DNA of 64,000 nucleotides, from positions 186,001 through 250,000 of the forward strand of contig LQPU01000025.1 of assembly GCA_002101905.1 (NCBI GenBank), written 5' to 3'. Source of the DNA: Mycobacterium shimoidei. Its GTDB lineage: Bacteria; Actinomycetota; Actinomycetes; Mycobacteriales; Mycobacteriaceae. The translations under genes and the position numbers were made by a program. Within the stretch, counting starts at the first letter, position 1, and the number at the start of each line of letters is the position of its first letter. Shown here one piece after another: positions 10,035 through 18,856 of this stretch. The notes beneath the pieces are model-generated. The model ran no database searches. It was given only the letters and a program-made list of their open reading frames with translations, and was not told the DNA's origin.

Positions 10035-10850
10035 GTGCAGCTTTCCTTCGAAGACCGTACCTACCTGGTCACCGGCGGTGGCAGCGGCATCGGCAAGGCG
10101 GTGGCCGCCGGCCTGGCGGCGGCCGGAGCGGCGGTGGTCATCGTCGGCCGCAATTCCGAGCGGCTGGCGGCGGCCGCCACGGAGATCGGCGGTCAGGTCC
10201 GCTGCGAGGCCGCCGACGTCACCGACGAAGACCAGATCGCTACGGTCGTGGACGCCGCGGCCGGCTGGCACGGCCGACTCCACGGCGTCGTGCATTGCGC
10301 GGGTGGGTCGGAGACGATCGGCCCGATCACCCAGGTCGACTCCGAGGCGTGGCGCCGCACCGTCGACCTGAACGTCAACGGAACGATGTATGTGCTCAAG
10401 CACGCCGCCCGCCAGTTGGTGCGCGGCGGCGGGGGATCTTTCGTGGGCATCTCGTCGATCGCGGCGAGCAACACCCACCGGTGGTTCGGCGCCTACGGCG
10501 TGACCAAATCCGCCGTCGATCACATGCTGAAATTGGCCGCCGACGAACTGGGCCCATCGTGGGTGCGCGTCAACGGCATCCGCCCCGGGCTGATCCGCAC
10601 GGAGCTGGTCGCGGCGATCACCGAGTCGCCGGAACTGTCCGAGGACTACCGGATCTGCACCCCGCTGCCGCGGGTCGGTGAGGTCACCGACGTCGCCGCC
10701 GCCGCGATGTTCTTACTCAGCGATGCCGCCGCCTGGATCACCGGGCAGGTCATCAATGTCGACGGCGGGCACATGTTGCGCCGGGGCCCGGACTTCACCG
10801 CGATGTTGGAGCCGGTGTTCGGCGCCGACGGGTTACGCGGGGTGGTTTAA
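10035..10850 (+). CDS. Short-chain dehydrogenase/reductase
   Basis: 271 residues from a GTG start. The classical SDR pattern is complete: TGGGSGIG cofactor loop (about 14-21), HCAGG at the NAG position (about 88), the catalytic Ser in GISSIAAS (about 139) and YGVTK (about 155-159). An Arg after the second beta strand (VGRNSERL) favours NADP(H). It sits 11 bases after the crotonase-family gene, so the pair probably handles successive hydration/oxidation-type steps on a CoA thioester. Its 3' end overlaps the convergent dehydrogenase gene by 18 bases. Confidence 0.88.
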   Translation: MQLSFEDRTYLVTGGGSGIGKAVAAGLAAAGAAVVIVGRNSERLAAAATEIGGQVRCEAADVTDEDQIATVVDAAAGWHGRLHGVVHCAGGSETIGPITQVDSEAWRRTVDLNVNGTMYVLKHAARQLVRGGGGSFVGISSIAASNTHRWFGAYGVTKSAVDHMLKLAADELGPSWVRVNGIRPGLIRTELVAAITESPELSEDYRICTPLPRVGEVTDVAAAAMFLLSDAAAWITGQVINVDGGHMLRRGPDFTAMLEPVFGADGLRGVV

Positions 10851-11720
10851 GCCCGCATCCCGGCCGGCGAGGGTGGCGATCGCCGACCAATCCAGATGCC
10901 CAGCACCGCCGGCCTGTAGGGCCAAGAACCGGTCGCGCAGCAGGCTGGCGACGGGCAATGGCACCGCCAGCTCCTCGGCGGCGGCCAGCACCAGCTGAAT
11001 GTCCTTGAGCCCCAGCGTCGCAGTGAATCCGGCCGGCTCGAATTCCCGGCGGGCGATGAGCCCGCCGTACGTTTGGTAGGCCGGCGCGCTGAACAGCGTC
11101 GAGGTGAGGATGTCGACATATTGCAGTGGGTCGACGCCGGCCTTGCCGACCAGGGCGACGGCCTCGCCGATCGACTCGATCACCGACGCGAGCATGAAGT
11201 TGCCGGACAGCTTCACCAGGTTCGCCGCAGCCGGCCGCCCCGAAACGACGAACGTGCGCTGCCCGATCGCGTCGAACAACGAAGTCAACGGCTCGAGCGC
11301 CTGCGGTGCACCTGCTGCCACGACGAAAAGCTTTGCGGCAGCGGCTGCCTCGGGTCGGCCGAAGACCGGCGCGGCGACGTACCGTTGGCCGGCGTCGCGG
11401 TGCGCAGCGGTCAGGCGCTGGGACAGTGCGACGCTGATGGTGCTCGACGAGATGTGGGTGGCGCCGCTGCTCAGCGCCGCCAGGATGCCGTCCGCGCCGA
11501 ACACCACACCTTCGACGGCCGTGTCGTCGGCCAGCATGGTAAACACCACATCGCCGCGGCAGGCTTCGGCGACGGTGCTCGCGCGGGTCGCGCCCTGCTC
11601 AACGAGTGCCTCGACCTTGGCGGGGGAGCGGTTGTAGACCGTGACCCTGTGCCCCGCGTGGACGAGGTTGGCGGCCATGCCGCTGCCCATTTTGCCCAAG
11701 CCGATGAATCCGATCTTCAT
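10833..11720 (-). CDS. NAD-binding 3-hydroxyisobutyrate dehydrogenase-family protein
   Basis: 295 residues. The N-terminal Rossmann domain starts FIGLGKMGSGMAANLVHAGH (about 4-23). NRSP follows at the cofactor ribose position and the substrate-recognition segment SSSTIS lies at about 91-96, where the family has DxST. The catalytic Lys is in NLVKLSGNF (about 166-174). The all-alpha C-terminal domain is complete. Members oxidise beta-hydroxyacids to semialdehydes or reduce glyoxylate-type compounds. The substrate cannot be told. It is convergent with the SDR and divergent from the amidohydrolase, so it is probably monocistronic. Confidence 0.85.
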   Translation of the reverse strand: MKIGFIGLGKMGSGMAANLVHAGHRVTVYNRSPAKVEALVEQGATRASTVAEACRGDVVFTMLADDTAVEGVVFGADGILAALSSGATHISSSTISVALSQRLTAAHRDAGQRYVAAPVFGRPEAAAAAKLFVVAAGAPQALEPLTSLFDAIGQRTFVVSGRPAAANLVKLSGNFMLASVIESIGEAVALVGKAGVDPLQYVDILTSTLFSAPAYQTYGGLIARREFEPAGFTATLGLKDIQLVLAAAEELAVPLPVASLLRDRFLALQAGGAGHLDWSAIATLAGRDAGLNHPA

Positions 11721-11835
11721 GACTGTCAGCTTGCCCCGTGTTGCGGCGCGGTTCGGCTCAAATGAGATGGGGAACTTGTAGTCGGCGGGCTGGCCGGAAG
11801 ACTAGCCTCATATAGCAACGACACCGGAGGACGCG

Positions 11836-13110
11836 ATGGCGCAAACCTGGGACACGATCGATCGCTACGTCGTCATCTCGACGGACACCCACGCCGGGGC
11901 CGATCTGCACGACTACAAGCCGTACCTGCCGGCGCGCCTGCACGACGACTTCGACGCCTGGGCCAAGACCTATGTCAGTCCGTTCGATGACCTGATCATC
12001 GCCACCGCCGCCCGCAACTGGGACCACGAGCTTCGGATCTCCGAGATGGACGCCGACGGGGTGGCGGCCGAGGTGCTGTTGCCCAACACGGTTCCGCCGT
12101 TCTTTCCGACTACACCCAACATCACGATCAGCCTGCCCCGCACGCGCGACGAGTTCGAGAAGCGGTGGGCCGGGGTGCAGGCGCACAATCGCTGGCAGGT
12201 CGATTTCTGCTCGCTGGCGCCGACCCGACGCCGCGGGCTGATCCAGATCTTTCCCAACGACGTCGAGCTGGCGCTGGACGAGATCCGCTGGGGTGCAGAG
12301 CAGGAGTGTTTCGGCGGCGTGCTCATCCCGCCGGTGTCGCCGGGTGATCCGCAGGTCGCCCCGCTGTTTCACACGCGCTACGAACCGATCTGGGCGCTGT
12401 GCGAGGAGCTGGACCTGACCGTGGTGCAGCACGCGGGCGCCGGCAGCCCCGAGATGCCGATGGACCAGCCGGCGTCCAACGCTGTGTTGATCACCGAGAT
12501 GGCGATGTGGGCCAATCGCACCCTCGGTCATTTGATCTTGGCGGGAGTGTTCGAGCGCCATCCGGAGCTGCGGTTCGTGCCGACCGAGCAGGGCACGATG
12601 TGGGTGCCGCAGCAACTGGCGGTGCTGGACGCCATGGTGCCCACCATGAAGTCTGAGGCCCACAACCGCACCTATGGGATGTTCGGCGGGTCGTCCGTCG
12701 ACGCGCTGACCATGACCCCGAGCGAGTACGCCCAGCGCAACTGCTATCTGGCCAGCGAGCTGGCACCCTACGACTCCGCGATGATCGATTTCATGGGGGC
12801 TGACCACATCATGTGGGGCAGCGACTACCCGCACGAGGAAGGGTTCACTCCGCACTCCAAACTGGCGATCCGCTGGGCTTTGCACAAACAATCCGAAGAA
12901 AACTGCCGAAAGATGCTGGGCGGCAACGCGGGTCGCTTGTACCGTTTCGACCTCGACGCGCTGGCGCCGGTCGCCGCCAAGATCGGGCCTACCGTCGAGG
13001 AGGTGCACACGCCGCTGGGGGACACCGGTTATCAAGCGCCGGCGGCGTTCGGGTACCGACCGTTCGAAGGTGGACTGGCGCTCAAGCGGTTGGCTCCCGC
13101 ACGCAGCTAG
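11836..13110 (+). CDS. Amidohydrolase-2 family metal-dependent hydrolase/decarboxylase
   Basis: 424 residues with GGAGG eight bases before the ATG. The TIM-barrel metal site is recognisable: STDTHAG at the N-terminus (DxH), QHAGAG (about 197-202) and IMWGSDYPHEEG near residue 335, supplying the conserved Asp. The family (COG2159) includes ACMSD-like decarboxylases and C-C hydrolases used in aromatic degradation, so the context suggests action on a ring-derived acid. The substrate is unknown. Its stop overlaps the convergent thioesterase gene by four bases. Confidence 0.85.
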   Translation: MAQTWDTIDRYVVISTDTHAGADLHDYKPYLPARLHDDFDAWAKTYVSPFDDLIIATAARNWDHELRISEMDADGVAAEVLLPNTVPPFFPTTPNITISLPRTRDEFEKRWAGVQAHNRWQVDFCSLAPTRRRGLIQIFPNDVELALDEIRWGAEQECFGGVLIPPVSPGDPQVAPLFHTRYEPIWALCEELDLTVVQHAGAGSPEMPMDQPASNAVLITEMAMWANRTLGHLILAGVFERHPELRFVPTEQGTMWVPQQLAVLDAMVPTMKSEAHNRTYGMFGGSSVDALTMTPSEYAQRNCYLASELAPYDSAMIDFMGADHIMWGSDYPHEEGFTPHSKLAIRWALHKQSEENCRKMLGGNAGRLYRFDLDALAPVAAKIGPTVEEVHTPLGDTGYQAPAAFGYRPFEGGLALKRLAPARS

Positions 13111-13721
13111 GCCGGTCGATTCTGCCGCGGGTGGATGAACACGCCGTCCGCCTCGACGGTGATGCCCTGGGCGTCGGCAATGTGGCCGACGGCGAATGTC
13201 TTGACGCCGTCCACCCGGTCGATCCGTGCCTCCGCGTGTAGCGGGCCGAGCGGTGTGCCTCGCAGATAACGCAGCGTGAGAGTGCCGGTAAAGGCAGGCC
13301 GTCCCGGCTTGTGCGCGGTCGCGCCCAGGACGTGGTCGAGAACCATTGCACACATGCCGCCATGCACGTGGCCGGGCGGACCTTCATAAGCCGCACCGAG
13401 GACGAAATCGGTCCACACCAGGCCATCGGCCTCGTGGTGGATCGTCAGGGGCGGGGCGACCGGGTTGCGCAAACCGATCATGACGTTGCCCCATGCCATC
13501 GTTTGTCCGTCATCGGCCTGCTGCACACCGAAAGAGTCGGGTATCAGTGCTGCACTCAATTCCACAGTCGCGCAATCGACCTTCTCTTTCGCGGCGGCGA
13601 CGGCTGTGGGCTCGGCTGTTGTTCTGATGGTGGCGTCGATGAGGCGGCGCACCGAATCGGCCAACGGCCCGTATACCGACTCCAGCTGTGCGATTTCCGC
13701 GTTGGATGTCACGGCACACAT
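13107..13721 (-). CDS. PaaI-type hotdog-fold thioesterase
   Basis: 204 residues. The C-terminal half carries the hotdog signature HGGMCAMVLDHVLG (about 119-132), which includes the active-site segment of PaaI/4-HBT-like acyl-CoA thioesterases, followed by GTLTLRYLRGTPLG. The N-terminal 70 residues are an alpha-helical extension common in mycobacterial members. It probably releases CoA from a dead-end or aromatic acyl-CoA of the surrounding pathway. It is divergent from the PadR gene, with a 91-base shared upstream region. Confidence 0.83.
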   Translation of the reverse strand: MCAVTSNAEIAQLESVYGPLADSVRRLIDATIRTTAEPTAVAAAKEKVDCATVELSAALIPDSFGVQQADDGQTMAWGNVMIGLRNPVAPPLTIHHEADGLVWTDFVLGAAYEGPPGHVHGGMCAMVLDHVLGATAHKPGRPAFTGTLTLRYLRGTPLGPLHAEARIDRVDGVKTFAVGHIADAQGITVEADGVFIHPRQNRPA

Positions 13722-13812
13722 GGTGCGCGACGGCGTGCCTCGTCAGCAAGGCCATCTCCCGGTCAGTGGTGAGCAGCCGACACGCAGACTGGCGGCTTGT
13801 TAACCTGGGCAA

Positions 13813-14472
13813 ATGAAAGGCAGCAAGCCGAATCTCGCGGCAACCAGCTGGGCCCTGCTGGGCATGCTGTCATACGAGTATGAGCTCTCTGGCTATGACA
13901 TCCGAAAGTGGATCGACTGGAGCATGCGCTTTTACTTCGGCAGCCCGGCCTACAGCCAGATCTACTCCGAGCTCAAGAAGATGGAGCAGCTGGGCCTGGT
14001 GACCTCGCGTGTCGAGAACACCCGCGGCGCCCGCCATCGCAGGCTGTACAAGATCACCGAAGCCGGCCTGGAGGCGGTAACCCGCTGGGCAAACGAGGCG
14101 CCGGTCGACCCGCCCACGCTCAAGCATGGCCCGTTGTTACGCGTGACATTGGGTCATCTCACCAGCCCGGAACGGCTGAAGGAAGTGCTGCAAGAACACG
14201 TGGCATTTGCCGACGAGATGCACCGTAGGGCGGCGAAGGATGCACGGTGGGCCGGCGTGGACCCGTCCTGGTCGTACGCGCGCGTCGCGTTGCGATGGGC
14301 TGAGCGGTATTACGCCAATGAGCGGGAGCTCGCCCTGAAGATGATCAAAGAACTTGACGAGGCCGAAGCCGCCTTCCCGCAGCCGAAGGAAGGTCGAGCG
14401 AAGATCCCTTGGCCTACACCGGAATTCTGGTACGAAGTCGAGAAGAAGGCTGACGCCGAAGAACCGGACTGA
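13813..14472 (+). CDS. PadR-family transcriptional regulator
   Basis: 219 residues. The winged-helix N-terminal domain (about 10-95) has the PadR pattern, with ALLGMLSYEYELSGYDIRKW, then YSQIYSELKKMEQLGLV as recognition helix and a wing ending RRLYKITEAG. A long C-terminal helical domain (about 105-215) is the Vir-like dimerisation region. PadR proteins are repressors released by phenolic or other aromatic ligands. It is divergent from the thioesterase and precedes the convergent KstD-like gene, so it may control part of this cluster. It is twice as long as the 107-residue PadR (Rv3488) I recall near otsA in M. tuberculosis, so it is not obviously its counterpart. Confidence 0.87.
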   Translation: MKGSKPNLAATSWALLGMLSYEYELSGYDIRKWIDWSMRFYFGSPAYSQIYSELKKMEQLGLVTSRVENTRGARHRRLYKITEAGLEAVTRWANEAPVDPPTLKHGPLLRVTLGHLTSPERLKEVLQEHVAFADEMHRRAAKDARWAGVDPSWSYARVALRWAERYYANERELALKMIKELDEAEAAFPQPKEGRAKIPWPTPEFWYEVEKKADAEEPD

Positions 14473-16176
14473 TCACGTTCCGGCGGCGTGCCGCGCTGCG
14501 ATGTAGCCGTACACCAAGCCCTGACCGATCGTGGCGCCCGCGCCGGGATATGTGGTTCCGAACGCGTTGGCCGCAGTATTGCCGATCGCGTACAGGCCCT
14601 CGATGACACTGCCGTCCTCACGCAGTACGCGAGCGCGATCATCTGCTCGCACACCCCCGCAGGTGCCGAGGTCGCTCAGCACCATCTTGACCGCATAGAA
14701 GGGCCCCTTGTCGAGAGCGCGGAGATTGGGGTTAGGGGTGATGGTCGGATCGCCGTAGTAACGGTCATAGGCGCTGGCGCCACGGTGGAAATCCGAGTCA
14801 AATCCGGCCGTCGACATCTCGTTGAACCGCGCCACGGTAGCCACGAACTGCGATTCAGGAACACCGATCTTGTTGGCGAGGTCGGCGAGGTCATTCGATC
14901 GGTGGGCAATACCCGCTCGGTACCAAGTCTGCGGAATCTGCATACGCGGAAACAGTTCGGCGGCAAAGACATAGCTGTTTCGATATTGCTGATCGAAAAC
15001 GATCCACATGGATTCCACCGGATTGCCCGAGCGTTCCCGCCCCAGCAGGCGCTGCCCGAACGACATGTAATCCGTTGCCTCATTGGCAAACCGGGAGCCG
15101 TTTTGGTCGACGATCAGCGAGCCGGGCAGCGCTCGTTCGGCCAGCATCACCAACGGCGCCTTGCCGGGTAGTGGTGCGACGGCAGGGAACCACCACGCTT
15201 GGTCCATGAGCTCTATTGCGGCGCCGACGTCTTGGGCGGTGCGGATGGCGTCGCCGGTGTTGGTCTCCGCGCCCAGGCTCAGGTGCTCGCCGAGCGACTC
15301 CGACTGAAACTTCCGCCGCATAGCCATGCTGTGGTCGAAACCGCCCGCGGCCAACACCACGCCACGCCGGGCGGTGACGACCACCTCGCGCCCGTCGTGG
15401 CCGATCACCGCTCCGCTGACCCGCCCTCCGTCGGCCGCCAGCCGTAGCAACTGCGCGTCGGTCCAAATCGGGATGCCCGCACGAAGTGCACCGGCGAATA
15501 GCCCGGCGGCCAGCGCTTGCCCGCCCGCGACGTAGCGCCGGCCGAGCAGCAGCCCACCTGCTCCTTGGCCGAAGCGCTTGGCGATGATCGGTATACCCTT
15601 GCGCGGCACTCTGGCCATCAGGTTCATCCACCGATAATCGGCGCCCGTAGTGGGCATCGGGATCTTCGGTTCCATGAGCCCGGGTCGCAGCCGCGCCCGG
15701 TACTCGCCGAGGATGCCGGAGTTCAACGGGCGGCATTCGCACGTCCGCCCCGCTGCGGTTCCACCGGGCGTTTCGGGGTGGTAATCCGAATAGTCCTTGG
15801 CCCAGATGAACCGCATCGGTGTGGTACGTCGCAGCATCTGGACGGTCGCTGTGACGTTGGCCAAATACGCTGTGGAGCGTTCGGCCGGGGCAGTGCCTGC
15901 CACCACCGACCGCAGATACGCCTCGGCACGGTCGACCGTGTCGTCGCCACCGTTCTCCGCAAGGATGGGGCTGGCCGGAAACCACAACGCCCCACCCGAG
16001 CGGGCTGTCGAACCGCCGACATAAGACGACTTCTCCACCACCAAGACGTTCAATCCGCATTCGCGGGCGGCCAGTGCGGCTGCCATCCCCGTGCCCGAAC
16101 CGACGACAAGCAGGTCGACAGCGGTATCGCGGATCGGAACGCCGGCGGGGATCGTGGCTGGTGGAGCAATCGTCAC
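14473..16176 (-). CDS. KstD-like FAD-dependent 3-ketosteroid dehydrogenase-family protein
   Basis: 567 residues from the GTG at 16176. A longer open frame continues antisense through the divergent Rieske gene and is not coding. The FAD-binding GSGTGMAAALAA loop sits at about 25-36, with VVEKSSYVGGSTARSGGALW after it. The C-terminal block has GTTYPGAGATIGQGLVYG near residues 545-562; the YPGxG arrangement matches the Tyr/Gly pair that binds and polarises the steroid C3 ketone in KstD enzymes. KstD introduces the delta-1 double bond and, with 9-alpha-hydroxylase, opens ring B. The gene is divergent from a KshA homologue by 99 bases, so the two partner activities share a control region. A delta-4 dehydrogenase or fumarate-reductase-like role is the alternative. 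Confidence 0.82.
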   Translation of the reverse strand: MTIAPPATIPAGVPIRDTAVDLLVVGSGTGMAAALAARECGLNVLVVEKSSYVGGSTARSGGALWFPASPILAENGGDDTVDRAEAYLRSVVAGTAPAERSTAYLANVTATVQMLRRTTPMRFIWAKDYSDYHPETPGGTAAGRTCECRPLNSGILGEYRARLRPGLMEPKIPMPTTGADYRWMNLMARVPRKGIPIIAKRFGQGAGGLLLGRRYVAGGQALAAGLFAGALRAGIPIWTDAQLLRLAADGGRVSGAVIGHDGREVVVTARRGVVLAAGGFDHSMAMRRKFQSESLGEHLSLGAETNTGDAIRTAQDVGAAIELMDQAWWFPAVAPLPGKAPLVMLAERALPGSLIVDQNGSRFANEATDYMSFGQRLLGRERSGNPVESMWIVFDQQYRNSYVFAAELFPRMQIPQTWYRAGIAHRSNDLADLANKIGVPESQFVATVARFNEMSTAGFDSDFHRGASAYDRYYGDPTITPNPNLRALDKGPFYAVKMVLSDLGTCGGVRADDRARVLREDGSVIEGLYAIGNTAANAFGTTYPGAGATIGQGLVYGYIAARHAAGT

Positions 16177-16275
16177 AGGGATGACATTAGGTGGCGAAAT
16201 CGGCGGCGCGACATGTTTTCCCTGCCAGCGGGACGATCCCTGCCGGAAGCGGGTGGACCGTCGTAGAACAAGGTC

Positions 16276-17409
16276 ATGACGTTGCATTCGACTCCTGACG
16301 AGATCCGGCAGATCGAAGCCGAGGCTGCCCCCTCGCGATTCGCCCGCGGCTGGCATTGCCTGGGCCTGTCCAAAGAGTTCGGCGACGGGCAGCCGCATGC
16401 CGTCCACGCTTTCGGTCAGAAGTTGCTGGTGTTTCGCAGCGGGGACGGCAGGCTGAACGTGTTGGACAGCTACTGCCGCCATATGGGCGGCGATCTGTCG
16501 CAAGGCGAGGTGAAGGGCGACGAAATCGCCTGCCCCTTTCACGACTGGCGGTGGGGCGGCGACGGTCGGTGCAAAAAGGTGCCCTACAGCCGCCGGACAC
16601 CCAGGCTGGCCCGCACCGCCACCTGGCTGACCCTGGAACAAGACGGGATGTTGTTCGTCTGGAACGACCCCGAGGGCACGGCACCGCCGCCGGAGGTGAC
16701 CATCCCTCGCATCGAGGGCGCCACCAGTGATGAATGGACCGACTGGCACTGGTACACCACGGTCGTCAACACAAACTGCCGCGAAATCATCGACAACGTC
16801 GTCGATATGGCGCATTTCTTCTACGTGCACGGGTCGATGCCGACGTACTTCAAGAACATCTTCGAAGGCCACATCGCCACCCAATACATGAACAGCGGGG
16901 CACGCCCAGACATACCGAGCCCCGAAGGGCAGCCCCGGATGCTCGGCACCACTTCGGCCGCATCGTATTTCGGGCCCTCATTCATGATCGACGACCTGAC
17001 CTACCACTTCGAGGATGCAGACCAGCACACGGTGCTGATCAACTGCCACTATCCCATCGATGCGAATTCGTTTGTGCTGCAATACGGCATCATCGTCAAG
17101 AAGTCAGCCCATCTGCCCGAAGAGGCGGCAGTGCAGGCTGCGATCGCTCTCGGCGATTGGGTCAAGGTCGGATTCGAGCAGGATGTAGCGATCTGGAAGA
17201 CGAAGGCGCGCATCGACAATCCGCTGTTGTGCGAGGAGGACGGCCCGGTGTATCAACTGCGCCGTTGGTATGAGCAGTTTTACGTCGACGTGGCCGACGT
17301 GACGCCGGACATGGTGGATCGCTTCGAGTACGAGATCGATGTGACGCGGCCGCGCGAAGCATGGCAAATGCAAGTTGACGAAAACATCGCCGCAACCATG
17401 GCCGGATGA
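16276..17409 (+). CDS. KshA-like Rieske oxygenase (3-ketosteroid 9-alpha-hydroxylase family)
   Basis: 377 residues that align along their whole length with KshA as I recall it. The Rieske [2Fe-2S] ligands are Cys67, His69, Cys86 and His89 (YCRHMGGD, CPFHDWRWGG). The mononuclear iron ligands are His180, His185 and Asp303 (DMAHFFYVH, EQDVAIW). YFKNIFEGHIA and LLCEEDGPVYQLRRWYE are also KshA-like. KshA hydroxylates C9 of a 1,4-diene-3-one steroid with electrons from the reductase KshB; no reductase gene is in this window. It overlaps a small Cys-rich protein gene by ATGA. A steroid or similar polycyclic ketone substrate is likely; which one is unknown. Confidence 0.9.
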   Translation: MTLHSTPDEIRQIEAEAAPSRFARGWHCLGLSKEFGDGQPHAVHAFGQKLLVFRSGDGRLNVLDSYCRHMGGDLSQGEVKGDEIACPFHDWRWGGDGRCKKVPYSRRTPRLARTATWLTLEQDGMLFVWNDPEGTAPPPEVTIPRIEGATSDEWTDWHWYTTVVNTNCREIIDNVVDMAHFFYVHGSMPTYFKNIFEGHIATQYMNSGARPDIPSPEGQPRMLGTTSAASYFGPSFMIDDLTYHFEDADQHTVLINCHYPIDANSFVLQYGIIVKKSAHLPEEAAVQAAIALGDWVKVGFEQDVAIWKTKARIDNPLLCEEDGPVYQLRRWYEQFYVDVADVTPDMVDRFEYEIDVTRPREAWQMQVDENIAATMAG

Positions 17410-17660
17410 TTCGCACCGACGAGCGGTTGCTCGACTCGCCTCCGGTTCAGGTGAGTTGCAAGCATTGCGGCGCAACGGTGCTGGCCCGCAAGAGTAGCTG
17501 GCAGCAGACCAGCGTCCAGTGGAGCGCGGACGCCATGGCCAGGTGCGTGGAGCGACGGGAGGCGCGCAAGCCGTTTTTGGTCTGCTCGAAACTCCGTCAG
17601 TCGATCGAAGAGGCCGCGCGCAGCGGTGCCGTCCCCATCGTGGACGAGGTCAACGCGTGA
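17406..17660 (+). CDS. Small four-cysteine protein coupled to the KshA-like gene
   Basis: 84 residues, starting at the ATGA overlap with the Rieske oxygenase stop, so very probably translated with it. Four Cys are present: C18 and C21 in CKHCG, C47 in ARCVERR and C60 in LVCSKL. This could be a zinc ribbon or an unusual Fe-S protein. The spacing (2, 25 and 12 residues between them) does not fit plant-type [2Fe-2S] or [3Fe-4S] ferredoxins. I do not recognise the family. Its position suggests a partner of the oxygenase such as an electron carrier, iron chaperone or stability factor, but this is inference only. Confidence 0.7.
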   Translation: MIRTDERLLDSPPVQVSCKHCGATVLARKSSWQQTSVQWSADAMARCVERREARKPFLVCSKLRQSIEEAARSGAVPIVDEVNA

Positions 17661-17684
17661 GGTGGTCACCCGCAGCTAAGTGTG

Positions 17685-18761
17685 TCATGCCAGCTGGAAG
17701 GCGCTGATCGGCGCCTCGTCGGGATAATTCGACGGACCTCCGATGTCATACGCTGCGTTCAGGGTGCGGATGAATTCCTGGTCGTGCAGCGGGTCATCGG
17801 GCATCGCCAGTTTGATGCCTTGGGCGTTGACGTCTTTGACAAGCACGTCGATGGCCTGCTCGATGGTCAGGTCGTCGGAGCCTTCCATGTTCTTCTTCAG
17901 TTCGTCGTGGTCGGAGAAGACTTCGGCGGACCAGTGGACCAGGAAACGCAGCTCCTCGGTGTGGTGGCGGGCAATGACGTCGTCGCCGTTCTTCAGCAGC
18001 CAACGGTCCCGGTCGGCCGGGTCACCGGTGAAGATGGTGTCGAACGTCAGCCCGTCCGGGATCTGCTGATCCAGCGGGCCATTGGCTTCGCCGCGGTGCA
18101 CCATCATCTCGTTCTGCACCACCACGCCGCGGTTGTACACCGGCGGCAGGACGCGCTGCGGGGGCTTGAGTGGGCCGTCAGGCCAGTAGGTGAAGCCACT
18201 GTGCGGATCGAGCGAGAACCACGCGATCACCTGGGCCATCTTGATCAGATAATCCTGAAAAAGCCCGGATTTGCCCATGACGCTCGTCAGCCATGTCGGC
18301 GCGTTCTCGTGGCGCACCCCCCGGAAGCTGGGTGAATCCAGGTGTCCCGGATCGCGATTCGCGCATGGGCCGTTGATGTTGAATAGCATCATCTGCGGTT
18401 TGGCGTACTCCGCCTTCCAGTACGCCTTGGCAAGTTCCACAAACCGAGCGTTGTAGAAGCAGTCGTGCAGTTCCGGGTACAGAACGGTGCCGTAGTTCGC
18501 CAGGTAGCCGCGGAACGTCGGTGTCAAGAACAGGTCCAGTGACGGCTCGAAGCCCTCCGGAAACGCGCCGCTCATGGTGGCGATCAGCTCTTCGGCGGAG
18601 GAGAAGTGGTGCGCGATGATCAGTCTCCATGGCCCCTGGGTGCGCACCACGTCCAACAGCCGTTCCCGTTGGTCGTCGGTGTAGATGTAGTGGATCTCCC
18701 GGGGAGGCGACGCGGGCCGCAACACTTCGGACAGCTCCACGCGTCGCTCATCAGTGAGCAT
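17685..18761 (-). CDS. Uncharacterised protein, possible Fe(II)/2-oxoglutarate oxygenase-like
   Basis: 358 residues, not recognised with confidence. Visible features are a His-x-Asp in DPGHLDSPSF (about residues 139-148) and a distal His-Arg in MMVHRGEANGPL (about 220-231). This resembles the HxD...H iron site with a following Arg or polar 2-oxoglutarate anchor in phytanoyl-CoA-hydroxylase-type enzymes. The many aromatic and His residues between the two motifs fit a double-stranded beta-helix. No signal peptide or TM helix was seen. It is followed on the same strand, 95 bases before the next stop codon upstream, by an esterase/SDR/NTF2 unit, and may act on the same substrate as those enzymes. 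Confidence 0.6.
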   Translation of the reverse strand: MLTDERRVELSEVLRPASPPREIHYIYTDDQRERLLDVVRTQGPWRLIIAHHFSSAEELIATMSGAFPEGFEPSLDLFLTPTFRGYLANYGTVLYPELHDCFYNARFVELAKAYWKAEYAKPQMMLFNINGPCANRDPGHLDSPSFRGVRHENAPTWLTSVMGKSGLFQDYLIKMAQVIAWFSLDPHSGFTYWPDGPLKPPQRVLPPVYNRGVVVQNEMMVHRGEANGPLDQQIPDGLTFDTIFTGDPADRDRWLLKNGDDVIARHHTEELRFLVHWSAEVFSDHDELKKNMEGSDDLTIEQAIDVLVKDVNAQGIKLAMPDDPLHDQEFIRTLNAAYDIGGPSNYPDEAPISAFQLA

Positions 18762-18856
18762 CGAATCTCCTCTGGTTACCTGTGGTCCCTCGATTCTGCG
18801 GCCGTCGCCGCTCTGGCGACAGGCACATGTCCGGTGATCGGGACACTAAACGGCGG

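Noticed and set aside
14473..16884. An 803-residue reading of the KstD-like gene
   Set aside because: The first 236 codons run antisense to the KshA-like gene, which has full Rieske and iron motifs. A GTG at 16176 gives a normal KstD-size protein.
18762..18856. TGTCC...GGACA inverted repeat in the gap before the 358-residue protein gene
   Set aside because: Only five base pairs with a variable spacer; expected by chance in DNA of this composition.
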